Of a stretch of 64,000 bases of DNA, positions 1-8,995 are shown one piece after another. The notes beneath the pieces were generated by a model. The model was not told the origin of the DNA. It did no database searches and worked only from the letters and a program-made list of their open reading frames with translations. Both the position numbers and the translations under genes were made by a program. The stretch lies in contig NZ_BRVO01000001.1 in assembly GCF_027924185.1 (NCBI RefSeq), positions 930,001 through 994,000 on the forward strand, in the 5' to 3' direction. Within the stretch, counting starts at the first letter, position 1, and the number at the start of each line of letters is the position of its first letter. The DNA comes from Neptunitalea lumnitzerae. Its GTDB lineage: Bacteria > Bacteroidota > Bacteroidia > Flavobacteriales > Flavobacteriaceae.

Positions 1-117
1 CTTTTTAAAACCAAGGTAATTAAAAAGCAGATTTAGCTGAGCTAAACTGTATGAAAATATTAGTAATAAAGACACACAGTAAATAGCAATAATAATGTAG
101 GAAATAGCTAAATTCAT
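1..117 (-). CDS. Glycosyltransferase (cellulose-synthase-like family 2), N-terminal fragment cut by the window edge
   Basis: An open frame of 39 codons starts at an ATG at 117-115 and runs off the left edge without a stop. The visible peptide has a strongly hydrophobic stretch (about residues 4-24) followed by an AQLNLLFNYLGFKK-like tail. This resembles the first membrane segment of flavobacterial processive family 2 glycosyltransferases, which usually run to about 490-500 residues. Only the N-terminus is visible, so the family is inferred from this short segment and no catalytic motif can be checked. The gene points away from the histidine kinase at 657, and the two share the long intergenic region. 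Confidence 0.5.
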   Translation of the reverse strand, partial: MNLAISYIIIAIYCVSLLLIFSYSLAQLNLLFNYLGFKK

Positions 118-656
118 TTACTGAAGAGTTATCTGTTATAAATAGGTTTGTTAGTTGCAAATATAGCATCTTTTGCCTATCATAGTAATTTCTGAGGTTA
201 ATTCTTTATAAACAAAATACAATGTCAGCTACTGTTTACGTGAAGTTTATGAGATATCTTTCTTAATATTTTAAGAATATTTTAAGATTTTTAATCTACA
301 AGAATAAATTAGAAGTATAAGGGCATTAATTTTAGTAATAACGTAAAAATAGTATCAATTTCAGAATCTCACTAAATGAGAATTTAACCTTATAAATTTT
401 ATAGAAATTGTAGCCAATTAGTAGTTAAATGTATCTATTTCCATTAAAATGTTTAAACAGTTTAAGGTAAGTAAGATGTTTTTAAGTTATAAATATGTTA
501 GTCTACATAAGTTTACCAGCGTTTTAAATGTCACTTTGTAAGTCCCATGCGTAAAAACAATGGGAAAAGAATAATAGTCAAAAAAAAATGTTTATTTTGG
601 AAATAAATTGAAAGCCCCCTCAATTTTACCCTTGCTAAAATTCTTAACCTAGTTGA
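118..656. other. Long AT-rich intergenic region between divergent genes
   Basis: This 539-base stretch contains no convincing open frame, tRNA or repeat. A TATATTTG element on the minus strand (158-165) is a plausible -7 box for the leftward gene, but no TTG lies at the right distance upstream. The right end carries an A-run (about 581-589) and a C-rich patch before the ATG at 657. Nothing else is recognised. Confidence 0.5.
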
Positions 657-2150
657 ATGGAAAATGAAGAGAAAACTTATAGCTCGTTGGATTTTTCACG
701 GCTTATAGATGGCATTTCTATAGATGCAACAGGCTCACTCATGGGTAGTTGGGATGTTGATTTAGTAGAGCGTAAGCTACTGTGGAGTAAAGAAACACGC
801 GAAATACATGAAGTTTCTGAAAGCTTTAAATGTACCATAGAAGAGGCTTTTCAGTTTTATAAAGACGATCAGTTAGCGTTGCTAAGAGAAAAATTTCATA
901 CGGCTATTTCTAATAATGACAGGTACGATGTGCGGGTAGTATTAACCACCCAATCTGGTAAGCAGAAATGGGTGCGTACTGTTGGTATACCAGTTTTTGA
1001 AAACGGAATTTGTGTTAGAGTTTATGGCCTTATCCAAGATATCTCACAAGAGGTTATATTAGAGAATATTGATAGAAAGCAAAAGGAGTTTTTTAAGAAA
1101 ACTTTTTACGAAGCTTCTACATGTATGGCAATAAGTAATTTACAAGCTCAGTTTGTGCTTGTAAATAATAGTATGATTAATTTATTGGGTTATACGGCTA
1201 ATGAGTTGCTGAAATTTACCTTTAGAGATATTACGCATCCAGATGATTTGGAAACCAGTAATAGTTCGTTTAAAGATTTACTATCAGGAGAACTAAAGCA
1301 CTACAATGTAGAGAAGCGCTATGTAGATAAGGCAGGGACCACTATTTATGCAATGCTTTCTGTTTCGGTAATTAAAGATGAGGTAGGAGAACCATTGTAC
1401 TTCTTAGTTCAAATTACCAATATTAGTAAACGTATAGAGGCTACCCAAAAATTACAGTCGTTATTAAATGTAACCGCAGACCAAAATAAGAGATTGCTAA
1501 ACTTTGCGCATATAGTTTCGCATAATTTAAGATCGCATTCAGGTAACTTATCTATGCTAATGGATTTGATACAACAACAGTATCCTGAAATTTACAGCAA
1601 CGAAATGATGCCATATTTAGGTAAAGCCATTGGGGAGTTATCAGAAACCATAGCTCATTTGCAAGAAGTGGTGTCTGTGCACACTAGTAGTGCCGATAAT
1701 ATAGAAAGTCTTAATTTGAGATTTTATATTGACAAAACTGTTAATGTACTTACAGCCTCTATCTTAGAGACTAAATGTAATGTAGAGGTGGTTGTAAGTG
1801 GAAATGAATATGTGAATTTTATTCCTGCATATTTAGATAGTATTCTTTTGAATCTTTTAAGTAACGCCATAAAGTATAGATCGGATAAGAGACCACCTGA
1901 AATAAAAATATATACAGAGAAAGAAGATGAGTATCTTGTATTGGCAGTTGCCGATAATGGCCTTGGTTTAGATTTAGAAATGCATGGAAAACAATTGTTT
2001 GGAATGTACAAGACTTTTCATAGAAACAAGAACAGTAGAGGGGTAGGATTGTTTTTAACCAAGAATCAGGTAGAAGCAATGCAAGGAAAAATTACGGTTG
2101 AAAGTAAACCTGATAGCGGCGCAACGTTTAAAGTATATTTTAAAATTTAA
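657..2150 (+). CDS. PAS-domain sensor histidine kinase
   Basis: A cytoplasmic two-component kinase of 497 residues with no membrane segment. Two PAS-like domains lie at about residues 22-130 and 145-262, then a HisKA-type dimerisation helix with the phospho-acceptor H289 in an SHNLRSH context. The HATPase domain shows an N box (LLNLLSNAIKY, about 397-407), a G1 box (VADNGLGLD, about 431-439) and a G2 box (RGVGLFLTKN, about 461-470), so it looks catalytically complete. The stop codon overlaps the start of the next gene, a receiver-only regulator, by one base. The pair is presumably co-translated and forms a phosphorelay. The signal sensed by the PAS domains is unknown. Confidence 0.9.
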   Translation: MENEEKTYSSLDFSRLIDGISIDATGSLMGSWDVDLVERKLLWSKETREIHEVSESFKCTIEEAFQFYKDDQLALLREKFHTAISNNDRYDVRVVLTTQSGKQKWVRTVGIPVFENGICVRVYGLIQDISQEVILENIDRKQKEFFKKTFYEASTCMAISNLQAQFVLVNNSMINLLGYTANELLKFTFRDITHPDDLETSNSSFKDLLSGELKHYNVEKRYVDKAGTTIYAMLSVSVIKDEVGEPLYFLVQITNISKRIEATQKLQSLLNVTADQNKRLLNFAHIVSHNLRSHSGNLSMLMDLIQQQYPEIYSNEMMPYLGKAIGELSETIAHLQEVVSVHTSSADNIESLNLRFYIDKTVNVLTASILETKCNVEVVVSGNEYVNFIPAYLDSILLNLLSNAIKYRSDKRPPEIKIYTEKEDEYLVLAVADNGLGLDLEMHGKQLFGMYKTFHRNKNSRGVGLFLTKNQVEAMQGKITVESKPDSGATFKVYFKI

Positions 2151-2551
2151 TGAAAAAAATTAATCTGGCATGTATCATAGATGACGATCCGATTTTTGTT
2201 TTCGGAACGAAAAGGCTTATGGAGTTGGTTGGCTTTTGTGATGATGTAGTGGTTTATCATAATGGGCAGGAGGCTATTGATGGGTTTGCAAAACGGATTA
2301 ACGATGGGTTGGCAATACCTGAAATAATTATGTTGGATTTGAATATGCCTATATTAGATGGTTGGTGCTTTTTAGATAGATTGAACAATTTAGAATTGCC
2401 TAAGTTTATTACTATTTACTTGGTATCGTCTTCTATTGACCCTGCTGATATGAAACGGTCTGAAAACTACTCGATGATAACTAATTACATTGTTAAGCCT
2501 ATAACCACCGATAAATTAATGGAGCTTTTAGAAGCGTTTCAGGGAGGTTAA
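2150..2551 (+). CDS. Single-domain response regulator (receiver only)
   Basis: This 133-residue CheY-like receiver has no output domain. The acidic pocket is D11-D12, the phospho-acceptor is D63 (MLDLNMP), the switch serine lies in VSSS (about 93-95), and the conserved lysine is K116 in the VKP motif. It starts inside the stop codon of the PAS kinase, so the two are almost certainly partners. Without a DNA-binding domain it must pass the signal by protein contact or further phosphotransfer. No histidine phosphotransfer protein is visible next to it. Confidence 0.9.
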   Translation: MKKINLACIIDDDPIFVFGTKRLMELVGFCDDVVVYHNGQEAIDGFAKRINDGLAIPEIIMLDLNMPILDGWCFLDRLNNLELPKFITIYLVSSSIDPADMKRSENYSMITNYIVKPITTDKLMELLEAFQGG

Positions 2552-2673
2552 ATTTTATAGTGAATAAAATTGAGGTTTTAGTAGGATTTAAAGTGTAAAA
2601 ATTATAAATTGCCAATTATAAGAAAGATTATTGAGAAATTATAAACCCCTAGTGGTTTTAATTGTTTGAAGAT

Positions 2674-3168
2674 ATGAGAAGTTTTCTATTATTATTTTTA
2701 GTGTCGTTTGTTACATTTGGACAAGAAGTTGTAGATAAAGATGCAATGTTTAGTCCGGAACGAAAACGTTTTACTGAAACTTGTGTGAATTTCGCAAACG
2801 ATATAGTGAGTGCAGATAGCACTACAGATTTTAATAAATATTTTACCAATGGCGTTTCTGGGGCTTATGCTACAGATTTAGCTAAGATTAAAAATCAAAT
2901 TACTTCATTTGATACTGTAAATTATAAAGTGACAGCCGATTTAAACAACGCTAATGTATATGTAGTAGTGTTTGAATTAGGGGAGAATGCAGCGAGTCTT
3001 AAAAAATTATTTTTGCTGTTTGATGATAACGATAACCTTGTAGATGATTACATGGTAATTGCTGAGGGGTTAGAGCAAAATACAAAAGAAGAAGTAGTAC
3101 CGTATTCTGGAAATGAATTGGAAATACCTACTACAACGATTACGGTAAGAATTGCCGATGCAAATTAG
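2674..3168 (+). CDS. Small exported protein of unknown function
   Basis: I chose the ATG at 2674 (164 residues) over an in-frame TTG at 2662, because a clean signal peptide then begins at residue 1 (MRSFLLLFLVSFVTFGQ) with likely cleavage near FG-Q. The mature part is acidic with alternating strands and no cysteine pair, metal site or lipobox. I do not recognise the family; the fold could be a small NTF2-like or beta-sandwich domain, but that is a guess. It stands alone, followed by a hairpin with a T-run near 3204-3280. Confidence 0.7.
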   Translation: MRSFLLLFLVSFVTFGQEVVDKDAMFSPERKRFTETCVNFANDIVSADSTTDFNKYFTNGVSGAYATDLAKIKNQITSFDTVNYKVTADLNNANVYVVVFELGENAASLKKLFLLFDDNDNLVDDYMVIAEGLEQNTKEEVVPYSGNELEIPTTTITVRIADAN

Positions 3169-3501
3169 TACTTGAGGATTATATTATAAATAGTTTAGTT
3201 ATTAGAATTTCCGGGAATCTACAGCCTTAACTTATGAGTAACTTACATGTGTTAGAGGTTTCTGGAAATTCTTTTTTTTTGTTTTTTCATTTCATAAAAT
3301 CATTTCCGCGATTTTAATTTTGTTCTGAGCAATTGTGTATTTGTAAATAGCTTATAAACAGTTACGTATAACGTTTTTGTCTATGTTTCACCTTGTAGAG
3401 AATCATTTTATATTTGTTAAAACAAAGGTTAATAAACGTTAAGAACTGTGTAAGTGCTTAATTTTCTTAGTATTCTAGCATCAAATAAAATTTGAATTGC
3501 T
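3169..3501. other. Intergenic region with terminator and candidate regulator site
   Basis: These 333 bases hold no gene. The left part carries a terminator-like hairpin (3204-3280). Near the right end, GTTAA occurs at 3428 and 3438, exactly 10 bp apart, followed by an imperfect third copy. The arrangement resembles the triple repeats near the GLPGLI genes at 31.8 and 32.7 kb. No good TAnnTTTG box was found before 3502. Confidence 0.5.
3204..3280 (+). terminator. Probable rho-independent terminator after the gene at 2674
   Basis: The arms AGAATTTCCGG (from 3204) and CTGGAAATTCT (to 3272) pair over about 11 bp with one G-U pair. They enclose a long loop of about 45 bases and are followed by a run of nine T. 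The long loop makes this weaker than the other terminators in the window. Confidence 0.55.
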
Positions 3502-4290
3502 ATGAAAAGAATAAAATTATTTGCGCTTTTAATTGCTGGTGTGTGCACCTTGGGGTCATGTAGTGATAATGACGATGATAGAGTAGAAAGTGGAACTGCC
3601 AAAATGAGTGTTAAAATGGTAGATGCACCTGGAGATTATGACGCAGTATTTGTTGAAGTTGAGGGAGTAGTAGTAAAGTATGCAGGAGATACTGAGGTTG
3701 CATTAAATGTAAATAGTAATATTTATAATTTATTGGAACTTACCGGTGGTACAAACGCTCAATTAGCGTTAGACGATGAGATACCAGCGGGTACAATAAA
3801 CCAAATTAGATTGGTTTTAGGAGACGATAATACGGTGGTGATTGATGGGCAAACATATGAGTTGGCTACACCAAGTGCACAGCAGTCTGGATTAAAGTTA
3901 AACTTAAATGAAACTTTAGAGGCTGGTTATGAGTATGAGTATATTCTTGATTTTGATGTAGACGAGTCTATTGTAGAGCAAGGTAATGGAGGCTATTCTC
4001 TAAAGCCAGTAATAAGAGCTACTGCTACAGCAGAAAGTGGTATTATAATGGGTAGTATTGTAGCACCATCAAGTTTCCCGGTATTAGTAACGGCAACAAA
4101 TGGAACTACGGTAGTTTCTAGCTATGTTGATGCAAACGGAAATTATGCGCTTTACGGTGTGCCTGAAGGAACCTATACAGTAACTTTTACACCAGAATTA
4201 GGTTTAGGATTTGATATTATGATAGTAGATGATATAGTAGTTGTAAATGGAGAAACATCAACGGTGAGTGATGTTACCTTTGAGCTATAA
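3502..4290 (+). CDS. DUF4382-type lipoprotein with C-terminal carboxypeptidase-like repeat
   Basis: A 262-residue exported lipoprotein. The signal peptide ends in the lipobox TLGSC with C20 as the lipidated residue, followed by an acidic DNDDD stretch of the kind seen on surface-exposed Bacteroidota lipoproteins. Residues about 32-175 match the DUF4382 pattern (KMSVKMVDAPGDYDAVFVEV, IPAGTINQIRLVLG). The remainder (about 178-262) looks like a small Ig-like carboxypeptidase regulatory fold (GNYALYGVPEGTYTVTF). The gene is monocistronic, closed by a strong terminator at 4321-4354. GTTAA repeats about 60-75 bp upstream may be a regulator site. The molecular role is unknown. Confidence 0.85.
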   Translation: MKRIKLFALLIAGVCTLGSCSDNDDDRVESGTAKMSVKMVDAPGDYDAVFVEVEGVVVKYAGDTEVALNVNSNIYNLLELTGGTNAQLALDDEIPAGTINQIRLVLGDDNTVVIDGQTYELATPSAQQSGLKLNLNETLEAGYEYEYILDFDVDESIVEQGNGGYSLKPVIRATATAESGIIMGSIVAPSSFPVLVTATNGTTVVSSYVDANGNYALYGVPEGTYTVTFTPELGLGFDIMIVDDIVVVNGETSTVSDVTFEL

Positions 4291-4320
4291 AGATTTAGTA
4301 TAGTTTAGTTGAGTTTTTAA

Positions 4321-4354
4321 AAGCCCTATCTCTTCAAGGAGATAGGGCTTTTTT
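4321..4354 (+). terminator. Rho-independent terminator after the DUF4382 lipoprotein
   Basis: A perfect 12-bp stem (4321-4332 with 4339-4350, arm AAGCCCTATCTC) with a 6-base loop (TTCAAG) is followed by a T-run ending at 4354. Confidence 0.92.
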
Positions 4355-4486
4355 GATTGATAATTAATCGAGATTTAATGTTTTGTGGGGTTACTCTTAA
4401 GCTGGGTTCTATTTTAAAATCTTGTTAAAACCTGTATTTGGTATGTACGTATATGCTCATACGTTTATCTTAGTAAGAAAAAACCA

Positions 4487-5659
4487 ATGTACAATAAACT
4501 AGTTCTCTTACTTGCTTTTTTTATAAGCACTTTAGTGTTTTCTCAAGACACAAATTTTATTCCTTTGTTAACTATAAATCCTGCTGAGACTAATTTTTCT
4601 GACCTTAAGAAATTAGATGTCTATTTAAAAGATAAAACAATTATAGGCGTTGGAGAGGCTACCCATGGAACAAGCGAATTTACTACAATGCGCCATCGTT
4701 TTTTTAAGTATCTGGTAACAACACATGGCTTTAATACATTTATTTTAGAAGCAGATTATGGTGGTTGCATGCGCATTAATAACTATATACACGGGGCAGA
4801 TGATGTGGTAACCCAAGCGCTCAATGAGGTGCGTTTATACCCTTGGCTAACCCAAGAAATGGTAGCTCTTATAAATTGGATGAAAGCTTATAATGAGGAG
4901 CATCCAGAGCATCAATTAAACTTTGTAGGGGCAGATATGCAAATGGCAGATGTAAATATTAAGCAGTTGTATAGGCTTATACCAGATGGAGGTCTTAAAG
5001 CCGAATTACAACCCTATACAGAAGGATTTAGAATTGTATATGAAAAGCAAGCTGAAATTGTTCCTATTGTTAAAGAGATACAGAAAGCATATACTGGTAA
5101 TGAAATACAGATATTAGCAAAAGCTACGTTGCAAAATTTGGAAGTAGACTTTAGAAATGGCAAGGCAAGAAAAATGGTTGTGTATAGAGATGAGTGTATG
5201 GCTAATAACATCCTTTTTTATAAGCAATTATATCCGGAAACAAAGGCTATGTTTTTTGCACATAATACGCATGTTTCTTATGAGAATGATGGTAGTAAAG
5301 GAAGTGCTGGATATCATTTAAAAAAGGCTTTAGGAGATGCTTATTATACTGTTGGAATGGAGTTTCATACCGGAACGTTTCAAGCTGTTAAAATAACAGG
5401 TAAAGACAAAGGGCAAATTGGGGTATGTACAATACCAGATTCTAAACATAATTATTTGGGTAAGTATTTGGCTGCTTACGGAGACCTATTGTTTGTATTA
5501 CAAAATCAGTTGCCAGACGAAATAAATAAGATGCACGCTATAGGAGCTTCGGTGAATGAAAGGTTAGATAATATTAGAGGAGAAACCAAATGGTTCGATG
5601 CCTTTATTTTTGTAAAAAATAGCACGGCAACATCCTACCATACACCAAAAAGTAAATAG
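4487..5659 (+). CDS. Exported erythromycin-esterase-family hydrolase
   Basis: A 390-residue protein with a signal peptide (residues 1-20, cleavage near VFSQ). The body matches the erythromycin esterase/succinoglycan-biosynthesis fold: GVGEATHGTSEF with E57 and H60, ILEADYG near residue 87, and FFAHNTHVS near 257-264, which supplies the second histidine region. In this family a histidine-activated water is thought to open ester or lactone bonds. The wider family is large and mostly not involved in macrolide resistance, so no resistance claim is made. It heads a co-directional set of four exported proteins (4487-8415) with short gaps, possibly one operon. Confidence 0.85.
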   Translation: MYNKLVLLLAFFISTLVFSQDTNFIPLLTINPAETNFSDLKKLDVYLKDKTIIGVGEATHGTSEFTTMRHRFFKYLVTTHGFNTFILEADYGGCMRINNYIHGADDVVTQALNEVRLYPWLTQEMVALINWMKAYNEEHPEHQLNFVGADMQMADVNIKQLYRLIPDGGLKAELQPYTEGFRIVYEKQAEIVPIVKEIQKAYTGNEIQILAKATLQNLEVDFRNGKARKMVVYRDECMANNILFYKQLYPETKAMFFAHNTHVSYENDGSKGSAGYHLKKALGDAYYTVGMEFHTGTFQAVKITGKDKGQIGVCTIPDSKHNYLGKYLAAYGDLLFVLQNQLPDEINKMHAIGASVNERLDNIRGETKWFDAFIFVKNSTATSYHTPKSK

Positions 5660-5716
5660 AAAGATAAGAGAGATGAAAATAAATTAGTAATTTTTCCCGT
5701 TTAAAAATAAAGACAA

Positions 5717-6715
5717 ATGAAATTTCTAAAGCCCTATCTTTTTTTACTTATTACTAGTACTGTTTTTTTGGTTTCATGCACCAATGGTAAAAATGAAGTA
5801 ACACAGCAAAAGCAAATACCAGAAGAGCTAACTGCTACCATTCAAAAGTTAGATAATAAGGTTATGGGAAGTTTGTTATCTGGTGAAAAAGGGTTGTTAA
5901 ACCCAATTGTAGCGGCTGATTATAAAGATATACAAAATGGAATCATAGATACGCTTATAAGAGGAGTGCAATATGCAGGTTTACAAGATGATTTTAAGGT
6001 GTTTGATAGATTTTATATTTCTAATAAAGAGCTTGATACGCTAGTAATTAAAGCCCAAAGTGGTGTTAATGCCTTTACATTAAAAAATACGAACGCTTAC
6101 AAAGAACAAGTGATTTCTTTATTGCTGGTTACCAATGATAAAGATGAGTACTTGGTTGCTAATGAGTATGCTAAGGTAGCAGGAGAATGGAAGCTTACAA
6201 GGTTACGTTTTGGACAATATACGGTAGCAGGTAAAACCGCAACCCAGTGGTATGAAGAGGCAAAGAAGAATAGAGAGAAAGGTTATTTGGTAGATGCGGT
6301 AAACAATTTGTTACTGAGTTCAGATGTTGCCTATCCAATTGCTGGAGGTACTTGGGAGTACACCTTAGCTCCCGAAATAAAAAAATTCTATACCAGTACC
6401 TTGAGAGAGGCAGCAAAAAAGTATAGGTTACCAATGGAGTTAAGTACTATTGAGAGTAAGCCTAAAATTATTAATATTAGTCAGAAGCGAGTTTATGAAG
6501 GATATTTTCCGGTGATAAAATACATCACTACTATTGATTTAGAAGACACCGAACAGGCACGTTTAGAGAACGATAAAATACATGCGCAAATAGATTCTAT
6601 ATGCAAAGGTATTACAGCAGATAAAAAGTATTTGTTCTATACTGCTATTAACAGATCTCAAGGAAATTTAAAGCCACGTAAATCGCATCAATTTGTTAAA
6701 GAGCTAACAAACTAA
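5717..6715 (+). CDS. Lipoprotein of unknown function
   Basis: A 332-residue protein with signal peptide and lipobox FLVSC (C21 lipidated). The mature protein alternates helical and beta segments, including a GEWKLTRLRFGQYTVAGKTA region around residues 158-176 that resembles the strand end of an NTF2-like domain. I do not recognise a named family. It lies 57 bases after the esterase-fold gene and 49 bases before another exported protein, so co-transcription is likely. Confidence 0.7.
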   Translation: MKFLKPYLFLLITSTVFLVSCTNGKNEVTQQKQIPEELTATIQKLDNKVMGSLLSGEKGLLNPIVAADYKDIQNGIIDTLIRGVQYAGLQDDFKVFDRFYISNKELDTLVIKAQSGVNAFTLKNTNAYKEQVISLLLVTNDKDEYLVANEYAKVAGEWKLTRLRFGQYTVAGKTATQWYEEAKKNREKGYLVDAVNNLLLSSDVAYPIAGGTWEYTLAPEIKKFYTSTLREAAKKYRLPMELSTIESKPKIINISQKRVYEGYFPVIKYITTIDLEDTEQARLENDKIHAQIDSICKGITADKKYLFYTAINRSQGNLKPRKSHQFVKELTN

Positions 6716-6764
6716 AAGTTAGATTTTTAAATTTAGTTACATTAGCAATTAAAATACATAGTTC

Positions 6765-7397
6765 ATGAAGTTAAGTTTCACATATTTTTTGGTAGGGTTT
6801 TTGTTTTTAACCCAAATAGGAGTTGCTCAAGAAAAAGAAAAAAAGAATTATAAAGATATTGTTAAGGAGGGTTTTATAGCGTATGATAGTATTGTAGTAA
6901 GTGGAGACTATGAGAAGGCAAAAGCAAGTATAACACCAGCGTTCTTTGAGTATATTTCGGAAGAGTTATATGTTGATAAGATGAATGAAATATATAACAA
7001 TGAAGATTTTCCTATTACTACGTATAAAGCAGAGAATGTTGTGGTAGGTGATACTATTAATGTAGAGGGTAAGTATTATACTATTATTACGTATGATACA
7101 CATCAGGATATTCCTTATGTACCTAAAGAAGGGGAATCTAAAGAGAAAAGTCAGGCTAAATTTGGCTCTATTAGAACCTTTTTTAAAAAGCAATATGGAG
7201 CAGATAAAGTAGAGTTTAATAAGAAAACCCAAAACTTTGAGGTGAAATTGTCTAAAGAGGCATATGCCATTTCAGATAACTTAGCAGAGTGGAAGTTTTT
7301 GGCAATAAACATTGATGGTATGGAGGGTGTTTATAGAAGAATTTTACCAGAAGATGTGCTACCAAAGACAGAAGAAGAAGTAGAGGTTGAAAAATAA
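6765..7397 (+). CDS. Exported protein of unknown function
   Basis: A 210-residue protein with a signal peptide ending near GVAQ (about residue 22). The N-terminal half of the mature protein (KDIVKEGFIAYDSIVVSGDY...) is helical, and the second half has several strands. There is no cysteine pair or recognisable catalytic motif, and the C-terminus is rich in glutamate. It sits third in the row of exported proteins and ends 25 bases before the next start. The function is unknown. Confidence 0.68.
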   Translation: MKLSFTYFLVGFLFLTQIGVAQEKEKKNYKDIVKEGFIAYDSIVVSGDYEKAKASITPAFFEYISEELYVDKMNEIYNNEDFPITTYKAENVVVGDTINVEGKYYTIITYDTHQDIPYVPKEGESKEKSQAKFGSIRTFFKKQYGADKVEFNKKTQNFEVKLSKEAYAISDNLAEWKFLAINIDGMEGVYRRILPEDVLPKTEEEVEVEK

Positions 7398-7422
7398 ACC
7401 TTATAAAACAAAAGGTATTTAC

Positions 7423-8415
7423 ATGATAAGATTAGTAGTAGTATTTTGTTTGTGTTTTGTAATGCAAAGCTTTGCACAAACTACCTATAAAGAAACCATA
7501 ACCTTATTAGCTAATGAAGAAAAAGTATATGAGGTGCCTGGTGCTGATGGAGATGCTATACAGATAGAATTAGAAAGAGAAAAAGGAAGCAAAATAGATA
7601 TGGAAGTAACCATATATCCGCAAAAGCCTTTTTTTCATGAGGATAATTTTAAAAAGACCAAACGTATTATAACTGTTACAAGACGTGGGGTATATGTAAT
7701 AAAATTAAAAAACCCTAACGATAAGGAAGCTGTATTTAATGTGAATATTTTTTCTCAGAATTTTACGGGGTTCCCCGTTACGTTAGAACATACCCTAGTA
7801 AGGGATACTACCTATGCTTATTCCACTAATCAAATGAAGCGTATAGATAAACTAGATGCGCAAACCGTTCAAACCGAAAAGTTTTATTTGAATAGTAGAA
7901 GTAACGCATATTTAAAAGGGGGAAAAAATAAGGTTTTAGTGCCTATTATTTTGCCAGACAATACACAAGAGTGGTATTATGTTTTTACAGCCAGTAGAGA
8001 AGAAAATGAAGTGAAACAAACTTTAAATAGTTTCAATTTTGTAGCAGCTTTAAGTGGTTATATTAAAGAAGATAAAGATTTAAAATCGTCTATAGCAAGT
8101 ATGGCAGCCCCTCCTGGTGCAGAAATTTGTGATATTTATCTGTTAGATGAAAGCAATGCAAAATTGTTTTCTAAGGATGAAGATTATACGTACGACATGG
8201 ATGCTTCCAGAGAGAATTATAAATCGGGGGTAGTAACCGTAAGGGATGTAGAGGCTAAGAAACAGTATCTAGTAATTAGTAACCCGGATAATTTACATGG
8301 TATACATATAGCTTTAGAAGTAGTAGCCATTGTAAAAACAGAAGAAACAATGTTGCAAAGGGTTAATGTACCCGTAATTACAAGCCAAATAATACCAGTG
8401 GTTAAAGATCTTTAA
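7423..8415 (+). CDS. Exported protein of unknown function
   Basis: I place the start at the ATG at 7423 (330 residues) rather than the in-frame TTG at 7387, because the signal peptide (MIRLVVVFCLCFVMQSFAQ) then begins at residue 1 and the overlap with the upstream gene disappears. The mature part is beta-rich, with a segment around residues 30-115 resembling a lectin-like or C2-like sandwich. No catalytic motif is seen. It is the last gene of the row of exported proteins; the next gene is convergent, and no clear terminator lies between them. Confidence 0.7.
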   Translation: MIRLVVVFCLCFVMQSFAQTTYKETITLLANEEKVYEVPGADGDAIQIELEREKGSKIDMEVTIYPQKPFFHEDNFKKTKRIITVTRRGVYVIKLKNPNDKEAVFNVNIFSQNFTGFPVTLEHTLVRDTTYAYSTNQMKRIDKLDAQTVQTEKFYLNSRSNAYLKGGKNKVLVPIILPDNTQEWYYVFTASREENEVKQTLNSFNFVAALSGYIKEDKDLKSSIASMAAPPGAEICDIYLLDESNAKLFSKDEDYTYDMDASRENYKSGVVTVRDVEAKKQYLVISNPDNLHGIHIALEVVAIVKTEETMLQRVNVPVITSQIIPVVKDL

Positions 8416-8468
8416 GGGGGGAATTCAAAATAAAATGCTTCGTGGTTTAGTAACGAAGTGATTTACCT

Positions 8469-8951
8469 TTATTCTTTTACAGTATTAATAATAATAGGTA
8501 GCTTGCATTTAGAAGCTACTTTAATACCTGTTTTCTGCGCAGGGTAAACGGTTGGCAGTGTAGCTGTTTTTGCTTTTAGCAAACTATCTAGTTGAGGAAA
8601 CATAGTATTGATTTGAGTACTCTTAGCAGCTTTTTGAAATTGTATGTTACCTGTATTATCTATAATAAAATATACATAAATGGTATCTGTAATATCTTCT
8701 GTAACTGTTACTTCTGATGTATTAAATATTTCTGAAAAGTAAGTAGCTAAATGGGCTTCAAAACAATTTTTTTGTGCGGTTTTAGTACTTGTTTCATCAC
8801 AACCCTGAAATAGCGGATATACATCAACATCGTTCATGTTAATCTCTGCCATTTTTTTCTTTACCAATTCGCTCTCAGAGATAGGCTCTTTTTTTGACCA
8901 CTGGCAAGAAATGCATGTTAAAACTAATAGTATGACACTAAGAAACTTCAT
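8469..8951 (-). CDS. Lipoprotein with a TonB-C-related paired-cysteine segment
   Basis: A 160-residue lipoprotein (lipobox TCISC, C16). After the acidic linker it has a PLFQGC...NCFEAHL segment followed by a strand-rich part (TIYVYFIIDNTGNIQF) and a conserved-looking C-terminus. The arrangement follows the TonB C-terminal-like modules in the proteins at 10220 and 11945, which carry PMFADC...CL and PMFKEC...CF at the equivalent place. The sequence has diverged and lacks the usual HYPxxA helix. It is the last gene of the leftward BlaI/M56 array. Confidence 0.65.
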   Translation of the reverse strand: MKFLSVILLVLTCISCQWSKKEPISESELVKKKMAEINMNDVDVYPLFQGCDETSTKTAQKNCFEAHLATYFSEIFNTSEVTVTEDITDTIYVYFIIDNTGNIQFQKAAKSTQINTMFPQLDSLLKAKTATLPTVYPAQKTGIKVASKCKLPIIINTVKE

Positions 8952-8995
8952 CCAAATCCTTCAATAGTGTCGAAAATACGATTTTTTTGATTAAA

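Noticed and set aside
4487-5659. Macrolide resistance from the erythromycin-esterase-family gene
   Set aside because: Only the fold motifs are seen; the family is broad and mostly unrelated to resistance, and the protein is exported and has no resistance or mobility genes around it.
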